From: Bradyrhizobium sp. CCGUVB1N3
GTDB lineage: Bacteria; Pseudomonadota; Alphaproteobacteria; Rhizobiales; Xanthobacteraceae
Direction of reading: 5' to 3'
Length of the DNA: 64,000 bases
Assembly: GCF_024199925.1 (NCBI RefSeq)
Contig: NZ_JANADR010000001.1
Location: forward strand, 7,753,501-7,817,500
Below are positions 18,060-26,325 of this stretch, in pieces (positions within the stretch are counted from its first letter, which is position 1; the number at the start of each line of letters is the position of its first letter). The notes below the pieces were generated by a model that was not told the DNA's origin, made no database searches, and saw only the letters and a program-made list of their open reading frames with translations. The translations under genes and the position numbers were made by a program.

Positions 18060-19178
18060 TCAGCCGGTGTGTTCGAGCGTATGGGCGAGGATGAAGCCGC
18101 CCAGCTTCCTGTTCTGGTCGTAGACTTCGAGGGTAGGGTGCGCCTTCGGCTGCCAGGAACGGCCCGCCTCGATGGCGACGGATACGGGTACTGCGGGAAA
18201 GATGCGCACCGCGCAGTTCTCGCCGTGCGCAAACTTGATCGCGTCCAGCGTGGATCGGAACAGCCGCGCGAATTCTGCCAGATCGGTCGGGCGGCGCATG
18301 ATGTCGTTGTGGGCCCCGCTGGCGGCGATGGACCAGATGGCTGCGCCGGTGCCAAGGGCCGAGACGATGCGGTCGTCGGCAACGGGAGCGCTCACCTCGA
18401 GTTTCAGCGCCACGGGACCGTCGGTACGCGACGGGCGCTTCACGTCGAACTCGATGGGCCGTCCATCCGGGTCCCACTTCCATCCCTTGGGGCTGCGCAG
18501 GAGTTGTCGAACTTCGGCTGTCGCGATGTCGGAGATCAGGCGACCGAGTTCGAACAGCAATGGGATCGGCGCTAAACCGAAAACGGCAAGGCGCCGAATT
18601 TCCTGACGCTCCATGCGGCCGCGCACCTTCTCGGCGAAGCCGGACCGGAGATTGCGTACATGAGTGCGCCAGAAGTCGTGATCGTGGTCGGGCAGATCGA
18701 GGGTCGCAAGGTCGAGGTCGATCCAACCGTCGTCGAATGGATAGCGGTCTGGGATCATCGCCCACTTCAGGTCGCCTTTGGCGACCGGAGACTCGTTTGT
18801 CCCGATCCGAGCCGCGTACCGAATGACGTGGCTGCCGAAATCCTCGTCGATGGTGGTGACGGTCCGGATGCGTGCTTCGTGGCGGCGCTTCATCGCCGTC
18901 AGAACTTCTTCCGGATGCTCGGCGACCATCTCGCGGTCGAATACGCGGTGGTGCACGTCACAGACGAGCATCAGGTTGTCGGGATCGTGGGCGAGAAGTG
19001 GGGAGCGGATCGAATCCCCGCGAGGGCCGTCGGGAGAGTCGGCGACGATATGCCCGATGTAGACCCCACCTATTGACAATGGACGAATCGACACGACTGT
19101 GGGAAACCGGCTAACTCCGGTGGAGGGCCACATTCCGCAGCCCGTCGCAAGACACGCCGTGCCGTCCTCAGTTCCCAC
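18060..19178 (-). CDS. cap5: CBASS effector Cap5-like HNH-SAVED nuclease
   Basis: Cap5 is a DNase switched on when its SAVED domain binds the cyclic nucleotide. The N-terminal part has an HNH-type fold: CLATGC as the zinc-type pair, GHIVADSPDGPRG with the first His, and DNLMLVCDVHHRVFD with the Asn and last His. The C-terminal half (VFGLAPIPLLFELGRLISD, SPKGWKWD) matches SAVED. A GTG at 19178 is the first start in this frame. Just upstream, another frame reads LTVVLWEL, which looks like the missing beginning of the nuclease domain, so a frameshift near 19170 is possible. The stop is 14 bases before the CD-NTase start. Confidence 0.85.
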   Translation of the reverse strand: MGTEDGTACLATGCGMWPSTGVSRFPTVVSIRPLSIGGVYIGHIVADSPDGPRGDSIRSPLLAHDPDNLMLVCDVHHRVFDREMVAEHPEEVLTAMKRRHEARIRTVTTIDEDFGSHVIRYAARIGTNESPVAKGDLKWAMIPDRYPFDDGWIDLDLATLDLPDHDHDFWRTHVRNLRSGFAEKVRGRMERQEIRRLAVFGLAPIPLLFELGRLISDIATAEVRQLLRSPKGWKWDPDGRPIEFDVKRPSRTDGPVALKLEVSAPVADDRIVSALGTGAAIWSIAASGAHNDIMRRPTDLAEFARLFRSTLDAIKFAHGENCAVRIFPAVPVSVAIEAGRSWQPKAHPTLEVYDQNRKLGGFILAHTLEHTG

Positions 19179-19206
19179 AGGACCACGGTCAACGAGCTTC
19201 GCTTCG

Positions 19207-19623
19207 CTAAACTATCGACACGGTCGCCGGATCTTTGCCTTCCGGATAGAAGGCCACGATAGCGTCGTTGAAGATCGGCTGCTTCGAGACGGCGTCGAAC
19301 AGCCGTCATACTCGATCGAAACTTCATGTCGTCGGGCGACCCGAGAATATCGGCAATCGATTTGTCGCTGGCCGCCACGATAAGCCGGGTGCATTCGACG
19401 AGGCGCGGTCCCAGCACATCATGTTGCAGATAAGCGGCGGCTTCCGCGCGAGAGCTAATCGCAAACCGCTGCGCCATCGCGCTGAAGCTTAGACCAGCGA
19501 TTTGCGGGAAACAAACCACATCCAATGCGTCGCCTTACGGCCGCGGCCCAGTTCTTCGACGACCCGCCGGTAAACCGGGTTTTGCGCGTCCACGAAACGC
19601 TGCAGGTCGTACGGATCACTCAC
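19207..19623 (-). pseudogene. DUF1810 family protein, two frameshifts
   Basis: The translation from a GTG at 19623 reads DPYDLQRFVDAQNPVYRRVV and KATHWMWFV. It then shifts frame near 19513 to CFPQIAGLSFSAMAQRF, SRAEAAAYLQHDVLGPRL and LGSPDDMKFRSSMT. A second shift near 19290 leads to QPIFNDAIVAFYPEGKDP and a TAG at 19207-19209. Joined, these give a complete DUF1810 protein of normal size (about 139 codons). Function of the family is not established. It ends about 28 bases before the annotated Cap5 start. Confidence 0.7.
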
Positions 19624-19719
19624 GCGTTATCCCTTCCTTTCGGACGTGGCCGGCTTGTCCGACCCGACGGACACAACGTAACCCTGCGATCGGAGATCCA
19701 CCAAGGACGACGACAAATA

Positions 19720-19908
19720 ATGCCTGGGCGAAATATCGAACTGCCGAAGACGGGTTACGCCATCGAGATCGACGGAATTCTCAAGTCCAAGTTCACCACC
19801 AGGGAGGGCGCTGAAGATGGCGCCGTCGAACTGAAGCGCCGCTTTCCGAAGGTTCGCGTTCGCATCTACGACGCCATCCAGCAAACGAAATTCGATCCGC
19901 CCGTTTAG
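19720..19908 (+). CDS. Hypothetical small protein (62 aa)
   Basis: The frame from ATG 19720 gives MPGRNIELPKTGYAIEIDGI and later FTTREGAEDGAVELKRRF and VRVYD-like VRIYDAI. It alternates strands and one amphipathic helix in a compact alpha/beta pattern, which looks like a real domain. An AAGGA-type site lies 15 bases upstream. I do not recognise a named family. It diverges from the DUF1810 gene. Confidence 0.45.
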   Translation: MPGRNIELPKTGYAIEIDGILKSKFTTREGAEDGAVELKRRFPKVRVRIYDAIQQTKFDPPV

Positions 19909-20125
19909 TTCAGGCGGAGCCTATAGCTGCGCCGCCGAGGCAAAATAGGAAGGCTATAGGCAGGTCGATCCCGGCCTTGACTTTGTCACCCCAATGAGAA
20001 CAAATTGAGAACGATCTCTGGTTCAGCCATGGTACGTAGCTCACCGAAGCCGTTCAGCTTCATCAACAGTCCAATTTGTTAATAGGGAATCGCCGTAAGA
20101 TAATGAAGCCGGATGGTGGGTCAGA

Positions 20126-21046
20126 ATGAAGAATGCTCTCTTTGCTTCGCGGGATAGTTCGCCCGCAATAAACCCCATCTCGCCTGCTCGCGAGCTTGGA
20201 GCCTACGAGGAAATGTGGCTCCAACCTGGAGCTACCTTCAAAAACATTGCAGAGCGGTTTGCGAAGGACCCGACAGCGCTACCCTCCGACTTTGTTGCTC
20301 ACTCGATTGCGGACGCAAGAGCACGGGAAGTCTTTCAAGCCTTGAAGACTGCGGGCGTCCATGGCTTCGGCATTCGGATCAACCACGCTGGTGACTATCC
20401 CGAGCGGTTGCGAGATGCTCAGCATCCGGTTGAGTTGCTCTACTATCGGGGCACGTGGGAATTGTCCGAGACCCGCGGCGTGGCAGTTGTCGGTAGCCGT
20501 AGAGCATCTGCGGAAGGTCTAAAGCGCGCTGCCCGGATTGCGCGTGAGCTGGTCGGCGCCGGGTTCACGGTGGTCTCGGGTCTCGCTGCCGGTATTGACA
20601 CCGCTGCGCACAGGGCCACGCTCGAAGCTAAGGGGCGTACAATTGCGGTGATCGGCACTCCTCTCGGAGTGACGTATCCCAAAGAAAATGCTGAGCTACA
20701 GGCTCAGATAGCGAGCGATTACCTTTTAATCTCTCAGGTGCCGGTTCTACGTTACTCGAAGCAGGCCGTGCCACAAAACAGACTGTTCTTCCCTGAGCGA
20801 AACATCACGATGAGCGCGCTCACCGAAGCAACCATTATCGTCGAAGCGGGTGAGACTAGCGGGACGCTAACCCAAGCGCGCGCCGCGCTTCATCAACGGC
20901 GGAAGCTCTTCATTTTGGACTCTTGCTTCGCAAGATCGGACATCACCTGGCCAGCCACTTACGAGGCGCGGGGGGCGATCCGTGTGAAGAAGTCGGAAGA
21001 TATTTGGGACGCTTTGGGTGACCATCCAGCTTCGACAAATCGATGA
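20126..21046 (+). CDS. DprA/Smf-like Rossmann-fold protein
   Basis: The 306-residue protein carries the DprA/Smf core: VAVVGSRRASAEGLKRAAR, GFTVVSGLAAGIDTAAH, the YPKENAEL segment, FPERNITMSAL and VEAGETSGTLTQARAA. Classic DprA loads RecA on incoming DNA in transformation. Here the C-terminal winged helix is missing, and the gene overlaps a ComF-like phosphoribosyltransferase by 29 bases and sits in a defence-rich region. I therefore infer a stand-alone DprA-like/PRTase module rather than competence machinery. The nucleotide-binding fold is certain; the role is not. Confidence 0.8.
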   Translation: MKNALFASRDSSPAINPISPARELGAYEEMWLQPGATFKNIAERFAKDPTALPSDFVAHSIADARAREVFQALKTAGVHGFGIRINHAGDYPERLRDAQHPVELLYYRGTWELSETRGVAVVGSRRASAEGLKRAARIARELVGAGFTVVSGLAAGIDTAAHRATLEAKGRTIAVIGTPLGVTYPKENAELQAQIASDYLLISQVPVLRYSKQAVPQNRLFFPERNITMSALTEATIIVEAGETSGTLTQARAALHQRRKLFILDSCFARSDITWPATYEARGAIRVKKSEDIWDALGDHPASTNR

Positions 21047-21674
21047 TCAGAACCGTATCGACCATCATTTCATACAGCCAAATGATGAGTGCTATTACCT
21101 GTTCGAGTACACGGCTCGGCAGGGCTACGGTTTCAGCGCGACGAATTCTCTTATTTCTAATTTGAAAAAGAAGCCTTCTCAGCGGAACCAGCTCCACTAC
21201 GTTTACAAAGGGCGAGCAATCAACGAGTGCGCAGCGGCGCTGGGGCCAGCTATCAACCCGAGATGGTTTACTGGCGGAGCGCTGGTTCCGATGCCGCCGT
21301 CGAAGATCAGAACTGACGCCGAGTACGACGACCGAGTGGCGCAAATCTGCCGGGCACTGCGATCCGCAGTAGCTATCGACGTGCGAGAGCTGCTATTGCA
21401 GACGGCAAATTTGCGTGCAGCTCATGAAAGCGATCAACGTCCTTCCGTTCAGGAGATCAAGGATGTCCTCGCAATAGACGAGTCGGTCTGCAACCCAGAA
21501 CCGACCCGAATTGGGATCGTAGACGATGTGTTGACTGCTGGCGCTCACTTTCGTGCGGCCAAAGAGGTGTTGAACAACCGTTTCCCCGCCGCACATATCG
21601 TCGGTTTCTTTATCGCTCGAAGGGTCTTTGCGAACCCATTTGAGGCCGACGACTTCTCTATCTTCGGTAAGTAA
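21018..21674 (+). CDS. Phosphoribosyltransferase (ComF-like), partner of the DprA-like gene
   Basis: The 218-residue protein has the type I PRTase signature RIGIVDDVLTAGAHFRAAKE, the PRPP-binding loop with two acidic residues, preceded by a variable N-terminal half (YYLFEYTARQGYGFS, ALVPMPPSK). ComF-type proteins show the same VPMPPS ... DDVLTTG pattern. It starts inside the end of the dprA-like gene (29-base overlap), so the two are almost certainly co-translated. Substrate unknown. Confidence 0.8.
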   Translation: MTIQLRQIDDQNRIDHHFIQPNDECYYLFEYTARQGYGFSATNSLISNLKKKPSQRNQLHYVYKGRAINECAAALGPAINPRWFTGGALVPMPPSKIRTDAEYDDRVAQICRALRSAVAIDVRELLLQTANLRAAHESDQRPSVQEIKDVLAIDESVCNPEPTRIGIVDDVLTAGAHFRAAKEVLNNRFPAAHIVGFFIARRVFANPFEADDFSIFGK

Positions 21675-22129
21675 AGTCCGTGGTTTGGTTGTAGCGCCCG
21701 GACAACGTAGTTGTTGCGGTGGCGATCTACTACCTAATCGTACTCTGGGGTTTGGCCGAAGGCTGACCAAGAGCACCGCCGACGAAAGGCTGTATTGACT
21801 AACCACCCGGTCACCCATCCCATCGTTGCCACTTCGCCCACCGTGTCACGCGCGTCATGGAACGCTTTGCAGGGTGCGGTGCCTAAGCCCAACAGGTTGC
21901 TTTCGGCTCTCACCGTGGCGCTGAAGTCCGCAGCATGTCTCCTTACCTCCTCTGGTTGCCCCTGTAGTGTGCCTAGCGTACGGCTAGAGGTGACGAAACA
22001 ACTTAGACACCAGCACTCTCACGCGCTCAAGTTTGGCAATCTCTCTTGAGGAAGATGGTGCCGGCAGCCCGTGTTTCTCCTTGGCTGCCGTGCTCCAACG
22101 CTCGCTGGACCCGCGTGCGCCGTCGTCGG
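21675..22129. other. No intact gene seen
   Basis: All frames are broken. Minus-strand stretches next to the integrase fragment may be its decayed middle part, but nothing can be matched with confidence. Confidence 0.4.
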
Positions 22130-22442
22130 ACCACACTCTCACGTGCCGGCCGCCGCAGCCATGCGCCGTATCTGAGCGTCAGTCAGCGAGGGCGGGACAG
22201 GATGCGCTGCAAGCAGGGCCTCGGCTGCCGCGATGGCCCTATCAAAGACTGCCAGTACACCCGTCGCTGCTACGTTGGCCGCCTTGCGCCTTTCGTGACG
22301 AGCGATTTCTTGAGAAAACCTGCCTCTCGCAGTCTGAGTTAAGCACACGGGCAACGGCCTCTTGTAGGCGCTCGCGCACCTTCCGCTTGGCGTAGAAGGT
22401 ACCATGTCTGTCCTTGATCAGTCCCATTAGCGCGCGCATCAA
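22130..22442 (-). pseudogene. N-terminal fragment of a tyrosine-recombinase integrase, frameshifted
   Basis: The minus strand begins MRALMGLIKDRHGTFYAKRK and VRERLQEAVARVLN. It then shifts frame near 22330 and continues RKAANVAATGVLAVFDRAIA, AAEALLA, SLTDAQIRRMA. This is the N-terminal arm (DUF6538-like) of a family of rhizobial integrases. The catalytic domain is missing. Strand and part complement the C-terminal fragment at 8761-9295. Confidence 0.65.
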
Positions 22443-22885
22443 CGCTACGTGCAGTCAAAGTCATGATTTGCGGGATGTTTTTGATCTATCAGCGCTTCTA
22501 GCGCCGCTGGCGTGCCCTAGCGGAGGGAGTGAATCCTGCGCAACTATGCCAAAAATCGCTCAATTTATGCGCGAGCTGCCACCTGCGGTGCGAGTCTGCA
22601 GCTAGATGACGTGATATGCCGATCTCGCAATCGTTCTTTGCATTGTCGACGATCGGTGAATCGGCGAAGCGAACACGTTGAGCCTGCGGACGCGAAAGAA
22701 GAACGCAAAAGCAAACTGCCCCTCCACTCTCCTCACGGGACGCTATCGATCCCGGTCTCTTCGTCAACCTTGTGTAACAAAACCCAACCTAGAGGTTGCG
22801 AATGGTCAGCATCTCCCCGAGCTCACGTTTCGAGCGTGCTGATCAGAAGCGCGCCGGAAATGTTCACAAATTGATTGGCAATTTG
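22443..22885. other. Upstream region of the chemoreceptor gene
   Basis: No gene seen. The chemoreceptor frame is open from a TTG at 22796, with an AGAGG 5 bases upstream, so translation could begin here instead of at 22886. Confidence 0.4.
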
Positions 22886-24877
22886 ATGTCCGTCTCAACG
22901 GCTACGAAACGGTTCGTATTGCCAATTCTTCGTCGACTTCGGCCAAGCCTGCGAACCAAGATTGCCCTGCTTGGAATAGTGGGCGTGCTCGTCACAGGGG
23001 CGACTTGCATCGTGGGGCTGAATTATGTTGCGCAGGCGCAGCGCGAGGCGGACCAGAGCATCCATCTTCGCGCTCACCTGGCAGCGCTTTCCGAAGCGTT
23101 CCTTGAATCGCAGCAGATTGCGCTGGAGTTTCTGCGTAAGCACGCCGAGGCCTTGATCGCGCGGCACGCGCAGGGCATCAGGAAGGCGCTGAGCGACCTC
23201 GACCAGATCGAGGAGTATGTTGCCTCCTTGCCCGAGGGCGATCCTCTGAAGGACGTATCATTCCTGCGGGCCGGCATTGGCCTTTACGCAACGCGTTTCA
23301 ACAACATCGTTTCAGCGCAGCGCGTGCTCGGGTTCGCCGAGAATGACGGCCTGCAGGGCAAGCTGCGCGACGCCGTACATCAGGCCGAATTCCGGATTGC
23401 GCAGTTCAATCAACCTCACCTAGCCGTGTTGATGCTGATGATGCGGCGGCACGAAAAGGACTTCATGCTGCGGCGCGAGGAGAAGTATGGCGATGAACTG
23501 GACAAGCGGGTCGCCGAGTTTGGAACCGCACTGGCGTCTTCCGAGTTGGCGCCAGCAACCAAAGTGGAGCTGAAGACGCTCATTGATTCCTACCGAGCTA
23601 GTTTCGTAGCCTTCTTGGTTGCCCAACAGGCATTGGATGACCAGGTTGATGATCTCGGGCAGATCTACGGTCGCAATCATCCTCTCCTGCTGAAAGCGAT
23701 CGCTGCAGCTGATGCCAGTTCTGCCGCAGCCGAAGAGCGTGCCTCGCGAATCCGCCAGATGCTGGGCTGGGGAATTGGGCTTGCCACACTCGCAATCGGC
23801 TTCATTGCAATTTTTGTCGGGCAGGGCATAGCTCGGCTGATCACTCGCATGACAAAAGCGATGCGCCAGCTGGCGGCTGGGCAATTCGAGGTGACCCTAC
23901 CCGGACTTCGCCGCTCGGACGAGATTGGTGAGATGGCGAGAGCCATGGAATCGTTCAAGCTTAATTTGAGAGAGAAGGCACAAGCCGAGCTTGCAGCGAA
24001 TCGGGAACAGGATCGCTTGGCCGGAATGCGACGCAAGGCGGAGCTTGAGAAGCTTGCCAGGACCTTTGAAAATGCAGTGAGCGGCGTCATCGATACACTG
24101 TCGTCCGCTTCGACTGAGCTGGAGGCGTCCGCTAGTAGTCTGACCGACACGGCGCACAATACGCAGGAAGTCTCGCGCAAGGTCGCCTCCGCCTCGGAGG
24201 AAGCTTCAGGCAATGTTCAGATTGTCTCTGCACGTACCGTTGAGATGATCGCGTCTGCTACGGAGGTTAGACGCCAAGTCGAGCAATCCGCAGAAATCGC
24301 AAGTGCCGCCGTGCGTCAGGCGGAAGAAACCGACCGACAAATAAGGCACCTGTCGGCAGCTGCGCAAAAAGTTGGTGGCGTGGTTGAGCTGATCGCCGCA
24401 ATTGCCAGGCAAACAAACCTTTTGGCTCTTAACGCAACGATCGAGGCTGCACGCGCGGGCAAAGCCGGCCGCGGCTTTGCCGTTGTTGCGCACGAGGTAA
24501 AGTCGCTGGCAACACAAACAGCCAGGGCGACCTCGGAAATTGCACAGCAAATCGCAGATATCCAAGCAGCCACGGAGGAGTCGGTCAGCGCCATCACGGA
24601 TATCGGAAGCAGTATTGGCAGGATCTCGCAAATCGGCTCGAGGATTGCTGCTGCGATCGAAGCGCAGGGTAGGGCAACCAATGATATTGCGCGGAATATC
24701 CAACATGCAGCAGATATGTCGACGCAGGTCGCCAGCAACATTCGACAGGTTGCATTGAGCGCCTCGAGCACAGGCGCGTCATCCTCGCAGGTGCTGGCAT
24801 CTGCGAACGAGCTCGCCCAAAGCAGCCATCATCTCAAGATCGTAGTCGATGGCTTTCTCGCCGGGGTTAGGTCGTGA
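22886..24877 (+). CDS. Methyl-accepting chemotaxis protein
   Basis: A transmembrane chemoreceptor that signals through CheA/CheW. From the ATG at 22886 it has 663 residues: a first membrane helix ([19 protein letters not shown]), a periplasmic helical sensor of about 250 residues, a second helix ([20 protein letters not shown]), a HAMP linker ([19 protein letters not shown]) and a long cytoplasmic coiled coil. The signalling hairpin [20 protein letters not shown] and [14 protein letters not shown] is canonical. The ligand cannot be predicted. Confidence 0.92.
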   Translation: MSVSTATKRFVLPILRRLRPSLRTKIALLGIVGVLVTGATCIVGLNYVAQAQREADQSIHLRAHLAALSEAFLESQQIALEFLRKHAEALIARHAQGIRKALSDLDQIEEYVASLPEGDPLKDVSFLRAGIGLYATRFNNIVSAQRVLGFAENDGLQGKLRDAVHQAEFRIAQFNQPHLAVLMLMMRRHEKDFMLRREEKYGDELDKRVAEFGTALASSELAPATKVELKTLIDSYRASFVAFLVAQQALDDQVDDLGQIYGRNHPLLLKAIAAADASSAAAEERASRIRQMLGWGIGLATLAIGFIAIFVGQGIARLITRMTKAMRQLAAGQFEVTLPGLRRSDEIGEMARAMESFKLNLREKAQAELAANREQDRLAGMRRKAELEKLARTFENAVSGVIDTLSSASTELEASASSLTDTAHNTQEVSRKVASASEEASGNVQIVSARTVEMIASATEVRRQVEQSAEIASAAVRQAEETDRQIRHLSAAAQKVGGVVELIAAIARQTNLLALNATIEAARAGKAGRGFAVVAHEVKSLATQTARATSEIAQQIADIQAATEESVSAITDIGSSIGRISQIGSRIAAAIEAQGRATNDIARNIQHAADMSTQVASNIRQVALSASSTGASSSQVLASANELAQSSHHLKIVVDGFLAGVRS

Positions 24878-24940
24878 TCATTTGAAATTCCTGCAGTACT
24901 AGCTGACGGTACCATTATTTTTTCCACAGGGGATTTCAGA

Positions 24941-25246
24941 ATGCCCGCCTATCTTGCGTCGTACGATTTGAAGGAGACCAATCCTGATCCGCATCCCACT
25001 TTTTTGAAGCAGGCAGCGGCGCAGGGCTGGAAACTGTGGATCCTTGGCTCGAACAACGTGCGATATCGACTGCCGAACACAACATTGGTTGGCATATTTG
25101 ACGGTTTGGCCGTTGCCGAGGCCAGGCTCGAAGCAGCCCGGTTGGCAACGGAGAACGAAATTGGCGGCACCGTCACGACGACCAAGTGGATTGTCGCGGA
25201 ATACGGACCCACTCGGTTCAATTCCGACGAACGGCAGAGCGCGTAA
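24941..25246 (+). CDS. Hypothetical protein (101 aa)
   Basis: Begins MPAYLASYDLKETNPD after an AGGGGA ribosome site, 63 bases after the chemoreceptor. The opening strand YLASYDL, a helix (TFLKQAAAQGWKLWILGSN) and a second strand-helix unit suggest a ferredoxin-like fold. The opening recalls the SinR/Cas2-like small proteins, but no catalytic residues can be defended. It may share the chemoreceptor transcript. Confidence 0.65.
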   Translation: MPAYLASYDLKETNPDPHPTFLKQAAAQGWKLWILGSNNVRYRLPNTTLVGIFDGLAVAEARLEAARLATENEIGGTVTTTKWIVAEYGPTRFNSDERQSA

Positions 25247-25369
25247 GGCCGCCGGAGTTGTGCTGGCGGCCCCAGGTTCGTCACAATCCTCGCTCGCAGC
25301 GTTGTGTTTTGACAGCGTTGTGCTTTGTCGGCCCCGTGGTTGCGTCAGGTCCGGGATGTAAGGCGGTGG

Positions 25370-25630
25370 CACGTGGGGATCAAGCGAGTTCGCCACCGTC
25401 TGCGGCGATGTGCGTAAGTCGAGGTCTTTAACCGCGCCGTACATGCAATGGGGCTCGGCACGGAGACCGCTCCGATACCCGAGAACCTGGTTTCGCGGAA
25501 GGCCGTCATGGCGATCGCCGAGGCAGAGGTCCTGATTGGCGCGGTCGACACGGCCGGGGGGCGATGTCATGAACCGGATCTGCTCGGCTTGCCCCACCAG
25601 ACAGAATCCCGGTGCCAAAGTGGTTTGTGA
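25370..25630 (+). pseudogene. Possible ThiF/E1-like fragment
   Basis: A short plus-strand frame reads MGLGTETAPIPENLVSRKAV, then IAEAEVLIGAVDTAGGR. This resembles the segment of stand-alone ThiF-family proteins after the nucleotide site, where an acidic residue in a V-x-A-x-D-x-x-x-G-R motif closes the Rossmann fold. The glycine-rich loop and the rest are missing. Weak call. Confidence 0.3.
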
Positions 25631-25826
25631 TCACCGACGAACCGGCTACCATCGCACTTCCACGAGACAAACATCTGCGTGAGTGACACGGTGGTTCGCG
25701 ACCTGGTCACACAAAATACAAGGGCCGCTCTGGGGCGCTGCGGGGTGAGCCCCGTGTCAACGTGCTGGAACAGCTTAATCTGGCCTTTGTGGACCCATTT
25801 CAGGCACCGAGTGGCTGGGCGCACCT

Positions 25827-26010
25827 ATGGCCGCAACTCCTAGCAGAGTGATGGTCATCGACGACGGATCACCGATATGCAAGCTGCTGCGAACGGGATG
25901 GATACGAGGTTCTCGAAACTGCGAACGGCAAGCTGGCGCTCGACCTGTTATCTGAGAACCCGGCGCTTATTGTTCTCGACCTTGGCCGGACATCCGGGAT
26001 TCACGTGATT
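25827..26010 (+). pseudogene. Response-regulator (KdpE-like) receiver fragment, frameshifted
   Basis: From ATG 25827 the frame reads MAATPSRVMVIDDGSPICKL. A shift near 25890 then gives VLETANGKLALDLLSENPAL and IVLDLG with the phospho-acceptor region, and a further shift precedes DIRD. Joined, these are the first 60 residues of a receiver domain like that of KdpE. No output domain follows. Confidence 0.5.
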
Positions 26011-26325
26011 TGAACGGCTGCGCCACGGCCGATGACAGGGCACGATTGCTTCGTCGTGGAGTACGATGCAGCAGCCGGCCATAATCTCCGTTTGCCAAGG
26101 CGCAATGGCCTTGCGATTTTGTGCTCCGCCTCGCGGGGCTTCGGATACAAGGCGGCCATGGTGAGTGCGGGTGCTCGGGAGTTCTCCAAGCCCCAAGGCA
26201 TCTTTCCACAACCAGATGCTACCGCACAGCTATCGCGTACTTGCATGCCACTCGTTTCAGCGTAGCGTCGTTGTTTCAGAGTCATTGGTTTCGCCTCCAG
26301 GCGGAGCGGTAGTGGGATTTTTTTA
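26011..26325. other. No gene seen
   Basis: Short frames on both strands, none protein-like. It contains the upstream region of the helicase gene. Confidence 0.4.

Noticed and set aside
18046..18765. Upstream extension of the CD-NTase frame
   Set aside because: The extension is Arg/Pro-rich shadow over Cap5, while a strong ribosome site and the family start lie at 18045.
24941..25246. Cas2-like protein suggestion
   Set aside because: The YLASYDL opening resembles Cas2/SinR folds, but no cas1 or repeat array is near, and the catalytic acid pattern is not clear.
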